NCBI GenBank assembly: GCA_023433925.1 | Contig: JAEYTO010000002.1 | Span: forward strand, 1-56,434 | Direction: 5' to 3' | Length of the DNA: 56,434 bases | DNA from: Pseudomonadota bacterium | GTDB taxonomy: Bacteria; Desulfobacterota; Desulfovibrionia; Desulfovibrionales; Desulfovibrionaceae | Translations under genes and position numbers: made by a program | The notes under the pieces: generated by a model | The model's input: the letters and a program-made list of their open reading frames with translations, nothing else | What the model was told of the DNA's origin: nothing | The model's database searches: none | In this document: one piece after another, positions 8,157 through 19,685 of the stretch | How the letters are laid out: every line of letters begins with the position of its first letter | How positions within the stretch are numbered: position 1 is the stretch's first letter

Positions 8157-8357
8157 TTGCCCGGAGTCATCCTAGAAGACGGTGATAACTTCGACATCTC
8201 CCTGCGCCGTTTCAAGAAGCAGGTTGAGAAGGCCGGCGTGCTCTCTGAGCTCAAGAAGCGCCAGCACTTCGAGAAGCCCAGCGTTCAGCGCAAGAAGAAG
8301 AAGGCCGCCGCGCGCAAGCGCCTGCTCAAGAAACTCAGAAAGATGAACATGTCCTAA
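8157..8357 (+). CDS. rpsU: Ribosomal protein S21 (bS21), TTG start
   Basis: 66 residues. The family begins M-P-G-V-I-L-E, which matches initiation at TTG 8157 behind the purine-rich GGGGGTGAG; a GTG at 8148 would add three foreign residues and lie inside that site. S21 is a small basic protein of the 30S platform and is needed for initiation. The sequence shows FDISLRRFKKQVEKAG and the lysine/arginine-rich tail. It is the first gene of the rpsU-yqeY-mutS2-dnaG-rpoD cluster, and its stop overlaps the yqeY start by one base. Confidence 0.93.
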   Translation: MPGVILEDGDNFDISLRRFKKQVEKAGVLSELKKRQHFEKPSVQRKKKKAAARKRLLKKLRKMNMS

Positions 8358-8800
8358 TGTCTCTCGAAAGAAAGATAGAACAGGACTTCGTCGTGGCCTA
8401 CAAGGCCAAGGAAGAGCTTAAGGTGGCTGTCTTGAGGATGCTCAAGACAGCCATCAAGCACCGCCGTGTGGAGCTCCTCCGGGATCTGTCCGATGCCGAG
8501 ATCCTTGAGACCATCGGCAAGCAGGTCAAGCAGCGCCAGGAGGCGGAGGAGCAATTCCGGGCCGCGGGCCGCACCGATCTCGCCGATAAGGAGGCATCCG
8601 AGGCCGTCATCCTTCGGGCGTACCTCCCCGCGCAGATCTCCAGGGAAGAGCTGACAGCCCTCGTGGACAAGACGGTCGCCGACCTCGGCGCGACCGGCAT
8701 GAAGGACATGGGCCGCGTCATGAAGGCGATCATGGACGGCTACAAGGGCAGGGTGGACGGCAAGGTCCTCAGCGAGCTGGTCAAAGCTCGCCTTTCCTGA
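8357..8800 (+). CDS. yqeY: GatB/YqeY domain protein
   Basis: 147 residues, ATG 8357 sharing its A with the rpsU stop codon. YqeY proteins resemble the tRNA-binding tail of the amidotransferase subunit GatB; their role is unsettled. The sequence carries the helical YqeY features VLRMLKTAIKHRRVELL, ILRAYLPAQIS and MGRVMKAIMDGYKGRVDGK near the end. The full family length is present. The position between rpsU and dnaG matches the cluster in many bacteria. Confidence 0.9.
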   Translation: MSLERKIEQDFVVAYKAKEELKVAVLRMLKTAIKHRRVELLRDLSDAEILETIGKQVKQRQEAEEQFRAAGRTDLADKEASEAVILRAYLPAQISREELTALVDKTVADLGATGMKDMGRVMKAIMDGYKGRVDGKVLSELVKARLS

Positions 8801-8825
8801 ATCACCGCAACCGAAGCGTTGCCAC

Positions 8826-11120
8826 ATGGAATCCAGAACCCTCCAGTTGCTGGAGTTCCCCAAGATTCTCGATCACCTCGCCCGCTTCGCGCTCTCCGCG
8901 CCAGGCAGGAAGGCGTGCTTGGCCATTGGGCCGGCCACCGACAGGTCCAGCCAAGCGGAGCAGGCCGAACTGCTTGGCCAGTACATGGCCTTCAGGCGCG
9001 AGAGCGGCTTTGCCCTGACCTCCTTCGAGGATCTGGGCGGCTTGCTGGCGTTCGTCCGAGGGCCCGAGAACGTGCTCGACCAGGATGCCGGCTTCGCCCT
9101 CTCCGAGACCTTGGGCCTGGCCCGTGTCGCGCGCGAAACGCTACGTGGGCATGCCGAGCGTCCGTGGGGGCTTCTTCTCGATCTCGCCGAGGGCTGCCCG
9201 TGGCCCGAGCTGACCTGGGCGGGCCTGAGACGTTGCGTGGGCCCCGACGGTCGGCTCAAGGACGAGAGCTCGCCCGAGCTGTTCACCGTGCGCCAGGAGA
9301 TCCGACGCATCAATCAGACCTGCACCAAAAAGGTTAAGGATTTCCTGCAAAAGGAGAACCTTTCCGCCTACTTGCAGGACGACTACATGACCGTCTCCTC
9401 GGATCGCTACGTTCTGCCTCTCAAGACGAATTTCAAGGGCCGGCTGCAAGGCATCATCCACGACTACTCCCAGACTGGCGAGACCTGCTACTTCGAGCCC
9501 ATGTTCCTCGTGGACCTGAACAATGAGCTGCAAGGCATGCGCCGCGAGGAACGCGAAGCGGAGCGGGCCGTGCTCAAGATGCTCACGGACCTCGTGCGCC
9601 GGGAACTCGATGCCGTGGAAGGCGTCTTCCGCTTCCTTGTGCAGCTCGATGTGCTCCAGGCCAAGCACGGCCTGGCCGAGGCCCTGGGCGGCGCCCCGTT
9701 GATCGCGGCCGAGGGGCGGGGCCTCCTGCTGCGCAACGCGCGCCATCCGTTGCTCGCCCTGGGCGGCGATCCCGTGGTGCCCATCGATATCCGTCTGTCC
9801 GAAGGCGAGCTTGCGCTCATTATCAGCGGCGGCAACGCCGGCGGCAAGACCGTCTGCCTCAAGACACTGGGGCTCCTTTCGATCATGGCCTTGTCCGGCC
9901 TGCCCGTGTCGGCGGACGAAGGCAGCGTCGTGCCTTTCTGGGAGAGAATTTTTGCTTTTCTGGGCGACGAGCAGAGCATCGAGGCCCATCTGAGCACCTT
10001 TACCGCCCAGATCCGCTCCTTGGCCTTGGTCTGGGGGCGCATCGACGAACACACGCTGATTATTCTGGATGAGTTCGGGGCCGGTACGGACCCGGCCCAA
10101 GGAGCGGCCCTGGCCCAGGCCGTGGTGGACAGCCTCATGGAGCGCGGCGCGCGCGCGGCCGTGGCGACCCATTTCCCGGCTCTCAAGGTCTACGGCATGA
10201 GCCGGGAAGGAGTGCGCTCGGCCAGCGTTCTTTTCGATCCCACGAGCAAGCGGCCGCTCTACAAACTGGCCTACGATCAGGTGGGTACCTCCCTGGCGCT
10301 GGACGTGGCCCGCGAGCACGGCCTGCCCGCCGAGATCCTGACCAAGGCCGAGCAGTATCTGCTTCTGGAGGGCCAGGACACCTCGCGGCTCATGGATCGC
10401 CTGAACACCGTGGCCGTTGAGAAGGAGCAGGAGCTGGAGTCGCTCAGGCGCGAGCGGCGCCGGCTGGCTGAGAAGGAGAGCCGCCTCAAGGAGCGCTACG
10501 ATCAGGAGCGCAAAAAACTCCTGGAGAGCGTCCAGTCCCAATCCCAGCGCATCGTGCGCGAGTGGCAGGAGGGCAGGCTGGGTCGCAAGAAGGCGCAGCA
10601 GGACCTGGCCGACCTGCGCAAGCAGCTTGCAGGACCCGAGGCTGCTCCTGAAGAGCGCGAGCTCTCCTTCGAGGATATCCAGCCGGGCATGAGCGTGCTC
10701 TACACCGTCTGGAACAAGAAGGGCACGGTCGTGGAGAAGGATACGCGCCGCCGGCAGATCAAGGTCGACTTGAGCGGCGTTTCCCTGTGGGCCGATGCCA
10801 AGGATATCGCTGCGGCGGGGCAGGCCGTGCCCTCCGCGCCCAAACCAGCGGATGTCAACGTCGCGGCCGAGTTGGGTTTCACCATGAGCATCGACCTGCG
10901 CGGACAGCGCAGCGACAGCGCCGTGAGTGAGTTGAGCCGCTTTCTCGATCAGGCCATCCTGCGCGGGGCATGCGGCGTGGAGATCATCCATGGCCGCGGC
11001 ACGGGTGCCCTGCGCAAGGAGATACACGAGTTCCTACGGCGGTTCCCGGCGGTGCGCTCCTTCAGGCTTGCTTCGGAAGAGGAGGGCGGAGACGGCAAGA
11101 CCCTGGTGGAGATGAAGTAG
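8826..11120 (+). CDS. mutS2: Endonuclease MutS2 with Smr domain
   Basis: 764 residues. It has the MutS2 order: a helical core and clamp (about 1-310), the ABC-type ATPase (SGGNAGGKTVCLKTLG at about 335, ILDEFGAGTDPAQGAA around 415), a long charged coiled coil (about 520-610) and a C-terminal Smr domain (IDLRGQRSDSAV, VEIIHGRGTGALRKEI). MutS2 is not a mismatch-repair protein; family members restrict recombination or split collided ribosomes. The ribosome-binding site is weak. It replaces the usual direct yqeY-dnaG junction, so it shares expression with the replication and transcription genes after it. Confidence 0.93.
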   Translation: MESRTLQLLEFPKILDHLARFALSAPGRKACLAIGPATDRSSQAEQAELLGQYMAFRRESGFALTSFEDLGGLLAFVRGPENVLDQDAGFALSETLGLARVARETLRGHAERPWGLLLDLAEGCPWPELTWAGLRRCVGPDGRLKDESSPELFTVRQEIRRINQTCTKKVKDFLQKENLSAYLQDDYMTVSSDRYVLPLKTNFKGRLQGIIHDYSQTGETCYFEPMFLVDLNNELQGMRREEREAERAVLKMLTDLVRRELDAVEGVFRFLVQLDVLQAKHGLAEALGGAPLIAAEGRGLLLRNARHPLLALGGDPVVPIDIRLSEGELALIISGGNAGGKTVCLKTLGLLSIMALSGLPVSADEGSVVPFWERIFAFLGDEQSIEAHLSTFTAQIRSLALVWGRIDEHTLIILDEFGAGTDPAQGAALAQAVVDSLMERGARAAVATHFPALKVYGMSREGVRSASVLFDPTSKRPLYKLAYDQVGTSLALDVAREHGLPAEILTKAEQYLLLEGQDTSRLMDRLNTVAVEKEQELESLRRERRRLAEKESRLKERYDQERKKLLESVQSQSQRIVREWQEGRLGRKKAQQDLADLRKQLAGPEAAPEERELSFEDIQPGMSVLYTVWNKKGTVVEKDTRRRQIKVDLSGVSLWADAKDIAAAGQAVPSAPKPADVNVAAELGFTMSIDLRGQRSDSAVSELSRFLDQAILRGACGVEIIHGRGTGALRKEIHEFLRRFPAVRSFRLASEEEGGDGKTLVEMK

Positions 11121-11210
11121 AGCCCGCCGCTACGGGCGTCCTCACGCTCGGGCTTGCCAAGCCCGGGACCATGCTTAGCTTTACCAGCGTGCGCGGAAGC
11201 CGAGGCGAGA

Positions 11211-12966
11211 ATGGGCATTGATCAAGGCATCATACAGAGCGTCAAATCGCGCGTGGACCTGGTGGAGATTGTCAGGCGCTACGTGGATCTCAAGCCCATG
11301 TCCGGCCGTTTCGTGGCCCCGTGCCCCTTCCATCAGGAAACGAAGCCCTCATTTTCGGTCAATCCCGAGCTTGGCTTCTATTATTGTTTTGGCTGCCAGG
11401 CCTCGGGCGATGTCATCGACTTCTACGGCCGCATGAACGGCCTGGAGTTCCGGGAAGCGCTGGAGGCCCTGGCCGAAGAAGTCGGCGTCTCCCTGACTGA
11501 CGAGAAGCCGGACCCACTGGCCGCGCGCAAGAAGCAGCTCAGGAAGGCCTGCCTGGACATGCACGCCCTGGCCCGCGACTATTTCCGGCGCACCCTGTCT
11601 TCGGCCGCAGGCAAGGACGCGCGTGACTATCTGGCCAGGCGCAGGCTCGTCCCGGAGATCATCGAAGGCTTCGGCCTGGGCTGCTCGGACGAGGACTGGC
11701 AGGGCTTGCAGAGCTTCCTGCAGGGCAAGGGCTTCTCGCCGGCCCAGGCCGTGGAGGCCGGTCTCCTGTCGCGCAACGACTCGGGCCGCACCTACGACCG
11801 TTTCCGGGGCCGACTGATCTTTCCCATCCAGGACATGGCCGGCAGGGTCATCGCCTTCGGCGGCCGCATCATCAAGGACGGCGAGCCCAAGTACCTCAAT
11901 TCGAGCGATTCGCCCATCTACACCAAGGGCGAACACCTCTATGGGCTGTACCAGGCACGCCCGGCCATATCCAAGAGCCGCCGCGCCCTGCTCACCGAAG
12001 GCTACGTGGACGTGCTGGCGCTCCATCAGCACGGCTTCAAGGATGCGGTGGGAGTGCTCGGCACGGCCTTGACCGTGGAACAGGTCAAGCGGCTGGGCTC
12101 GCTGTGCAAGGAGGTCGTGCTCGTCTTCGACGGCGACAACGCCGGCCGCAAGGCGGCCCTGCGCAGCGCCGAGATGGTCCTGGCCCAAGGGCTGACTTGC
12201 CGCGTGGCGCTCCTGCCCCAAGGCCTGGACGCCGACGACCTCCTGCGCGAGTCAGGGGCCGAGGCCTTCGCCAAGCTCCTGGAGCAGGCCGGCGACGGGT
12301 TCGAATACTGCGCCGAGTGCGTGCGCGCGACGGGTTCCGCCCGCGAGGTCCTCGACTTCGCCAGGCGCTTTCTGCGCGGGCTGCGTGACCCGGCATGGAA
12401 GGCCTTTTATCTGCCCCGGTTGACCAAGAGCCTGGGGCTGGACGAGACGGTGATGCGCGGAGCCTTGGCCGGTGACGGCGATGTGCCTCCACAGGCCGCC
12501 CAGCGCCAGGGGGATCGGCAAAGGAGAAGCGTCACGACGTATGCCCCAGGGCAGATCAAGGAGTCTGGCGCCAAGAGGGATGAGTATCTTCTGGCTTTCG
12601 CCGTGCACTATCCACAGTACCGCAAGAACCTGCGGGATGGAAATCTGGCGGAGCTTCTCTGTAATCCGCAGGCGAAAAGATTCTGGGAGACCATAACGAA
12701 CTCCCCGGAGTTTGACGATAAGGACGTTTACGACAGGCTCGACGAGCGGCAGCGCGGTTTCTGGGTGCGCTGCAAGGAGGCTCCGCCGTTCAAGCCGGAG
12801 CTGGAGGCCGCGTACTGGAGTGAGATTCAGGCTCTCCTCAAGACCCAGCCCAAGCAGGAGCGCATCAAGTGGCTGCGAATGGCGATGGGTGAGGCCTACC
12901 ATCGCGGTGATCATAATGAGGCCAACAGGCTTCTTGGCGCATTGCAGGATCTATTAGGGAGGATTG

Positions 12967-12980
<14 letters not shown>
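11211..12980 (+). CDS. dnaG: DNA primase DnaG
   Basis: 589 residues from ATG 11211 (GAGG upstream); 19 codons of open frame before it carry no primase sequence. It makes RNA primers for DNA replication. The CHC2 zinc-binding motif is visible early (CPFHQETKPSFSV with FGC following, about residues 39-62), then the TOPRIM core (LTEGYVDVLALHQHG and VVLVFDGDNAGRKAAL), then a helical C-terminal part that binds the DnaB helicase in the family. The last 14 bases overlap the rpoD start, coupling the two genes. Confidence 0.95.
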
Positions 12981-14751
<1,771 letters not shown>

Positions 14752-14800
14752 GCCCGGCTTGGCTCCCGGTTGCGCGCGCAACGGCAGCGCAGCACTCTTT

Positions 14801-14838
14801 GCGAAAGGCGGCCCATCTGGGTCGCCTTTCGCTTTTTT
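14801..14838 (+). terminator. Rho-independent terminator after rpoD
   Basis: A stem of about 14 pairs, GCGAAAGGCGGCCC (14801-14814) with GGGTCGCCTTTCGC (14819-14832) and loop ATCT, with one G-T pair, is followed by six T. It closes the rpsU-rpoD cluster. Confidence 0.95.
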
Positions 14839-15261
14839 AGCCACGGAAAATGAAAAGCAAAATGCCGTCCGTGGCAGTTACGCAGGCCTGCTTGTTGCTA
14901 TGTAGGACTTTGCCTACCCGCCAGCCTTGATTTGTTAACGTTTGTGTCACGGAAAACCCATGCGTAGGCGCGGATTGGCAGGGGAAAGGGCGTGCGGAAA
15001 GCAGGAGCGCCTACCTGCGAAACGGCTTTCCAAGCCACTTCCCAGGCATGGCGGACATGACGCGAAATAGAAGGCGGCCAAGTGTGTGCGTGATTGACGA
15101 AAATGGAAACAAATGTCTATGCTTGTAACCTTTAACTTGACGGCGGATGCGGGGTGTTTGCCTCCCCCCGCGGGCTCTCCCTTCTCGGCCGAGGCTCCCG
15201 TGCGTCCCTTGGCCCGAACGGGGATCGCAAAAACCACCAGCCACATGTAGAGGGTTGTGTC
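14839..15261. other. Intergenic region upstream of the glutamate synthase genes
   Basis: A 423-base gap with no believable gene on either strand. It carries a sigma-70 promoter near 15094 and a leader of about 135 bases that includes a GC hairpin (GCGGGG with CCCCGC, around 15149-15172). I looked for glutamine or ammonium riboswitch-like structure and recognised none. Confidence 0.6.
15094..15123 (+). promoter_or_regulatory. Sigma-70 promoter for the split glutamate synthase
   Basis: TTGACG (15094-15099) and TATGCT (15118-15123) are 18 bases apart, 139 bases before the first start codon. No clear NtrC/sigma-54 -24/-12 pair was seen. Confidence 0.5.
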
Positions 15262-16785
15262 TTGCTGTTTAATCCCATCAACAAGTCCTACCACGACTAT
15301 GCCATCGAGAGGGACAAGGAGGCGTGCATCAACTGCGAGGTGTGCGTCCGCCAATGTTCCTATGGGGCGCACTTCTGGGATGACCTGCGCAAGTGCGTGC
15401 GCCACGACAGCTCGAAGTGCGTCGGCTGCCACCGCTGCGAGGCGCTCTGCCCGACGGCCTGTCTATCCATACGCCGCAAGCCTTCCGATTTCCGGGAGAA
15501 TGCCGTGTGGGCTCCGACCTTTCTCAAGTACATCTACAAGCAAGCGGACACGGGTGGCGTGCTCCTGGGCGGCATGGGCTGCCCGACGAACATCCCGGTC
15601 TACTGGGACAGGCTGCTCCTGGACGCCAGCCAGGTGACCAACCCTTCCATCGACCCGTTGCGCGAGCCCATGGAGCTCAAGACCTTCCTGGGCTCGAAGC
15701 CCGACAGGCTGGAGTTCGAGGAGACGCCCGCGGGACCGCGCCTCAAGACGCCCATGAAGCCCCAGCTTGAACTCGAGGTGCCGATCATGTTCGCGGCCAT
15801 GAGCTTCGGGGCCATCAACTTCAATCTCCACGTGGCCATGGCCCGCGCGGCCACCGCCACCGGCACCATGTACAACACGGGCGAGGGCGGCCTGCATCGT
15901 TCGCTGTACAAGTACGGCAAGAACACCATCGTGCAGGTGGCTTCCGGCCGCTTCGGCGTGCACAGCGACTATCTGAACGCCGGCGCCGCCGTGGAGATCA
16001 AGATCGGCCAGGGCGCCAAGCCAGGCATCGGCGGCCATCTTCCCGGCGAGAAGATCGACGCGCGCGTGTCCGAGACTCGCATGGTTCCGCTCGGCTCCGA
16101 CGCCATTTCGCCCGCGCCGCATCATGACATCTACTCCATCGAGGACCTGCACCAGCTCATCTACGCCATCAAGGAAGCCACGGCCTACACCAAGCCCGTG
16201 TCCGTGAAGATCGCCGCGGTGCACAACGCGCCCGCCATCGCCTCGGGCGTGGTGCGCGCGGGGGCGGACATCGTGGTCATCGACGGCATGCGCGGAGGCA
16301 CGGGCGCGGCCCCGGCCATGATCCGCGACAACGTCGGCCTGCCCATGGAACTGGCTCTGGCCGCCGTTGACCAGCGCCTGCGCGACGAAGGCATCCGCAA
16401 CCGGGCCTCGGTGGTCGCCTCGGGCGGCCTGCGTTGCAGCGCCGATATCGTCAAGGCCATCGCCCTGGGCGCCGATGCCGTGTACATCGGCACCGCGACG
16501 CTCATCTCCGTGGGCTGCACGGTCTGCGGCCGCTGCTACACGGGCAAGTGCCCCTGGGGCATCGCCACCAACGAGGCGAGCCTGGCCAAGCGTCAGAACC
16601 CGGAATTGGCGGCCGAGAAGATGGCCAACCTCATCAAGGCTTGGAGCCACGAAATGCAGGAGATGCTCGGCGGCATGGGGCTGAACTCCATCGAGAGTTT
16701 GCGCGGCAACCGCGACAAGCTGCGCGGCGTGGGCCTGAACGACACCGAGCTCGATATTCTCGGCGTCAAGCACGCCGGGAGGTAG
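15262..16785 (+). CDS. gltB2: Archaeal-type glutamate synthase, Fe-S/FMN synthase subunit
   Basis: 507 residues with a TTG start at 15262, chosen because GAGGGT lies seven bases before it and the product then begins MLFNPINKSYHDYAI; the upstream open frame has no family sequence. The N-terminus holds two 4Fe-4S motifs (CINCEVCVRQC, CVGCHRCEALC), followed by the FMN-binding TIM barrel of glutamate synthase (FAAMSFGAINFNLHVAMARA, GEGGLHRSLYKYGKN, QGAKPGIGGHLPG, DGMRGGTGAAPAMI) and a cysteine-rich Fe-S segment (CTVCGRCYTGKCPWG). It makes glutamate from 2-oxoglutarate and channelled ammonia. It leads the five-gene set ending at 20441. Confidence 0.9.
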   Translation: MLFNPINKSYHDYAIERDKEACINCEVCVRQCSYGAHFWDDLRKCVRHDSSKCVGCHRCEALCPTACLSIRRKPSDFRENAVWAPTFLKYIYKQADTGGVLLGGMGCPTNIPVYWDRLLLDASQVTNPSIDPLREPMELKTFLGSKPDRLEFEETPAGPRLKTPMKPQLELEVPIMFAAMSFGAINFNLHVAMARAATATGTMYNTGEGGLHRSLYKYGKNTIVQVASGRFGVHSDYLNAGAAVEIKIGQGAKPGIGGHLPGEKIDARVSETRMVPLGSDAISPAPHHDIYSIEDLHQLIYAIKEATAYTKPVSVKIAAVHNAPAIASGVVRAGADIVVIDGMRGGTGAAPAMIRDNVGLPMELALAAVDQRLRDEGIRNRASVVASGGLRCSADIVKAIALGADAVYIGTATLISVGCTVCGRCYTGKCPWGIATNEASLAKRQNPELAAEKMANLIKAWSHEMQEMLGGMGLNSIESLRGNRDKLRGVGLNDTELDILGVKHAGR

Positions 16786-16790
16786 GAGAC

Positions 16791-17231
16791 ATGAAGCGCG
16801 TATATCCCAACAAAGCCTTCTGCATCGGCTGTCATCTGTGCGAGGTGGCCTGCCTGACGGTACACAGCAAGAGCCAGGACGTGATCGTCGCCCACAAGCA
16901 GGAGAAGGCCGCCGGCCTGTCGCCGCGCAAGGTCGTGTACCAGATCGGTCCGGCCTGCGTGGCCCTGTCCTGTCGCCATTGCGCCGAGCCGGCCTGCGTG
17001 GCCGCGTGCATCTCCGGCGCCTTGAGCAAGGACCCGGATAGCGGCCGCACCGAATACGACGAGATCAAGTGCGTCGGCTGCTGGTCGTGCGTCATGTCTT
17101 GCCCTTTCGGCGCCATCAAGCGCCATCCGGTCAAGGAGAAGATCGTCAAATGCGATCTGTGCAAGGGCAGAAAAATGCCCGCGTGCGTGGAGGCGTGCCC
17201 CAACCGGGCTCTCAAGTACGAGGAGCGCTAG
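16791..17231 (+). CDS. Ferredoxin-like protein with four 4Fe-4S clusters
   Basis: 146 residues, ATG 16791 behind GGTAGGAG. Four cysteine groups can be read: CIGCHLCEVAC, CRHCAEPACVAAC, CVGCWSCVMSC and CDLCKGRKMPACVEAC, the HycB/DmsB-type electron-transfer pattern. It starts six bases after the synthase and is followed by a flavin oxidoreductase, so I infer it carries electrons between those two. It has no signal peptide and is cytoplasmic. Confidence 0.87.
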   Translation: MKRVYPNKAFCIGCHLCEVACLTVHSKSQDVIVAHKQEKAAGLSPRKVVYQIGPACVALSCRHCAEPACVAACISGALSKDPDSGRTEYDEIKCVGCWSCVMSCPFGAIKRHPVKEKIVKCDLCKGRKMPACVEACPNRALKYEER

Positions 17232-17266
17232 TCGCTCGCTTTCCTCCAAACTCAAACGAGAGTGCC

Positions 17267-18550
17267 ATGACCTATGTGATAGTCGGCGGCGGCGTCTCGA
17301 CCCTGGGCGCCATCGAAGGCATACGGCAACGCGACAAGCAGGGGCGCATCGTGGTCATCAGCGCCGAGCGGGAGCCCATCTACGGCAGGCCGCTCATTTC
17401 CTATTTCCTGGCCGGCAAGATCGGGCCGTCCGACCTTCCGCTACGGCCACGCGAGTACTACGAGAAGAACATGGTCGAGCTGAAGCTCGGCGCCAAGGTG
17501 ACGGCCATCGACCCGAAAAGGAAGGTCGTGACCATGTCCACAGGGGAGTCCACGGCCTTTGACAAGCTCCTCCTGGCCACGGGCGGCGTGCCCTTCAGCC
17601 CGCCCATCACGGGCCTCGACGGCCCAGGGATCTACAGCTTCACGACGGCCGAGCACGCGCGGACCCTGGATAAGCTGGCCAGCAGCCTGAAGCGCGCGGT
17701 GGTCATCGGCGGCGGCCTCATCGGCCTGAAGGCGGCCGAATCCCTGTTCGACCGCGGCGTGGACGTGAGCATCGTGGAGCTTGCGCCGCGCGTCCTGTCC
17801 GCGGCCTTCGACGACGAGGCGGGCGCGCTGGTCCAGGACAGGCTGCACAAGGTCGGGCTGCACATCCATTGCAACGTCTCGGCCAAGGAGATCAAGAGGA
17901 GCGAGGCTGGCGCCCTCAAGGGCGTGCTCCTGTCCGACGGCCGCTTCCTGGAGGCCGAGGCCGTGGTCGTGGCCATCGGCGTGGTCCCGGAGAAATCCCT
18001 GGCCGTCTCGGCGGGACTCAAGGTCGATCGGGGCATCCTCGTGGATGATCGTCTGGAGACCAGTGCGAAGGGCATCTACGCCGCGGGCGACGTGGTGCAG
18101 GCCCTGGACATGATCGCCGGCGACGCCCGCGTGGTGCCCATCTGGCCCAATGCCTACAAGCAAGGCTTCGCCGCCGGGCTGAACATGGCCGGCGCGGGGC
18201 GTTCCTTCGAGGGCGGCCTGGCCATGAACTCCATCAGCTTCTACGGTCTTGCGACCGCCTCGGTAGGCCTGGTCAACCCCCAGGGCGACGGCTACGAGGT
18301 GCACCGGCTGCTGAACGAGCAGAAGCAGACCTATCGCAAGCTCGTGTTCAAGGATGATCGCCTGGTCGGTTACGTCCTGGTCGGCGACATCGACCGCGCC
18401 GGTCTTTACACCGGGTTCATCCGCTTCAAGCTGCCGCTCGCGCCCGAGATCAAGGAGAAGCTCATGGCGGGACAGCCGTGCGCGCTCTTGTGGCCCGAGG
18501 AGATATTCAAGAACCATTGGAACCCTGAGAGCGATGCGGCGGCCGGCTAG
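17267..18550 (+). CDS. FAD/NAD(P)-dependent oxidoreductase (glutamate synthase partner)
   Basis: 427 residues from ATG 17267. The frame is open upstream over the ferredoxin gene but without relevant sequence. Two dinucleotide-binding folds are visible: YVIVGGGVSTLGAIE at the start for FAD, and AVVIGGGLIGLKAAESLF around residue 145 for NAD(P). IYAAGDVVQA is the C-terminal FAD motif. It resembles NADH:rubredoxin oxidoreductase-type proteins rather than classical GltD. In this setting it probably feeds electrons to the ferredoxin subunit and the synthase. Confidence 0.88.
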   Translation: MTYVIVGGGVSTLGAIEGIRQRDKQGRIVVISAEREPIYGRPLISYFLAGKIGPSDLPLRPREYYEKNMVELKLGAKVTAIDPKRKVVTMSTGESTAFDKLLLATGGVPFSPPITGLDGPGIYSFTTAEHARTLDKLASSLKRAVVIGGGLIGLKAAESLFDRGVDVSIVELAPRVLSAAFDDEAGALVQDRLHKVGLHIHCNVSAKEIKRSEAGALKGVLLSDGRFLEAEAVVVAIGVVPEKSLAVSAGLKVDRGILVDDRLETSAKGIYAAGDVVQALDMIAGDARVVPIWPNAYKQGFAAGLNMAGAGRSFEGGLAMNSISFYGLATASVGLVNPQGDGYEVHRLLNEQKQTYRKLVFKDDRLVGYVLVGDIDRAGLYTGFIRFKLPLAPEIKEKLMAGQPCALLWPEEIFKNHWNPESDAAAG

Positions 18551-18588
18551 GCCGGGATCGCGCATAGTCTGGAGCGGAGTAGAAGCTC

Positions 18589-19683
18589 ATGAAAGCGCCA
18601 CATGGATATCATGATTTCGAGAAGGACATTTCCGGCTGCGGCGTGTTCGGCGTCATCGCCCGCGACCGCGAGCTGATTCCGGGGGACATGCCCATCAAGG
18701 CCATGTGCACCATGCACGACCGCGGCAATGGCCTGGGCGGAGGCTTCGCGGCTTACGGCATCTATCCGGACCTGGCCGACTACTGGTGCTTCCATCTCAT
18801 GTGCGACGACCAGGCCGGCCTGGATAGGGCGGATGAGATCCTCAAGCACTTCTTCGAGGTCAAGGAGGCCCAGCCCATTCCCACCCGGCATACTCCTATG
18901 GTGGTCAACCCGCCGGTGCTCTGGCGCTACTTCCTCAAGGTCAAGGGCGATCGCCCCAAATGGAAGGAGCGGGACGAGAAGGACTACGTCGTCAGCGTGG
19001 TCATGCACATCAACCAGAGCGTGCACGGCGCCTTCGTGGCCTCCAGCGGCAAGAACATGGGGGCCTTCAAAGGCGTCGGCTTCCCCGAGGACATGGCCGA
19101 GTTCTATCGACTGGACGAATACAAGGCCTACATCTGGACCGGGCACAACCGCTTCCCGACGAACACTCCGGGCTGGTGGGGCGGAGCGCACCCGTTCACG
19201 CTCCTGGACTGGTCCATCGTGCACAACGGCGAGATCTCCTCGTACGGCATCAACCGCCGCTATCTGTGCGAGCACGATTATCTGTGCACGCTCATGACCG
19301 ATACCGAGGTCGTGGCTTATCTCCTGGATCTGCTCGTGCGCCGGCACAAGCTGTCCCTGCGCATGGCGAGCTGGGTCTTCTCTCCGCCCTTCTGGGATGA
19401 GCTGACCCGTCTGCCCAAGGAGCAGCAGGACGCCTTCAAGGCCCTGCGCATGGTCTACGGATCGGCTTGCCTCAACGGCCCCTTCGCCATCCTGGTCACG
19501 GCGGGCGACTTCATGATGGGGCTTAACGACCGGGTCAAGCTGCGGCCCCTCATCGTGGCCGAGGAAGGCAAGCGGGTTTACATGTCCAGCGAGGAAAGCT
19601 CCATCCGCGAGGTGAGCGGCAAGCTGGACAAGGTTTGGGCTCCCAAGGCCGGCGAGCCCGTAATTGCAACGCTGGAGAACTAA
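18589..19683 (+). CDS. gltB1: Class II glutamine amidotransferase, glutamate synthase subunit
   Basis: 364 residues, ATG 18589 after GGAG. It hydrolyses glutamine and delivers ammonia. The N-terminal nucleophile type cysteine is inside GCGVFGV at residue 17, so about 16 residues would have to be removed first, as in other glutamate synthases. Further Ntn-amidotransferase motifs are HNRFPTN and WSIVHNGEIS, which align with those of GltB and PurF. It is followed at three bases by the GXGXG subunit. Confidence 0.9.
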   Translation: MKAPHGYHDFEKDISGCGVFGVIARDRELIPGDMPIKAMCTMHDRGNGLGGGFAAYGIYPDLADYWCFHLMCDDQAGLDRADEILKHFFEVKEAQPIPTRHTPMVVNPPVLWRYFLKVKGDRPKWKERDEKDYVVSVVMHINQSVHGAFVASSGKNMGAFKGVGFPEDMAEFYRLDEYKAYIWTGHNRFPTNTPGWWGGAHPFTLLDWSIVHNGEISSYGINRRYLCEHDYLCTLMTDTEVVAYLLDLLVRRHKLSLRMASWVFSPPFWDELTRLPKEQQDAFKALRMVYGSACLNGPFAILVTAGDFMMGLNDRVKLRPLIVAEEGKRVYMSSEESSIREVSGKLDKVWAPKAGEPVIATLEN

Positions 19684-19685
19684 AG

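Noticed and set aside
14839..15261. Possible glutamine riboswitch before the glutamate synthase
   Set aside because: I could not fit the known glutamine aptamer cores; only a plain GC hairpin is visible.
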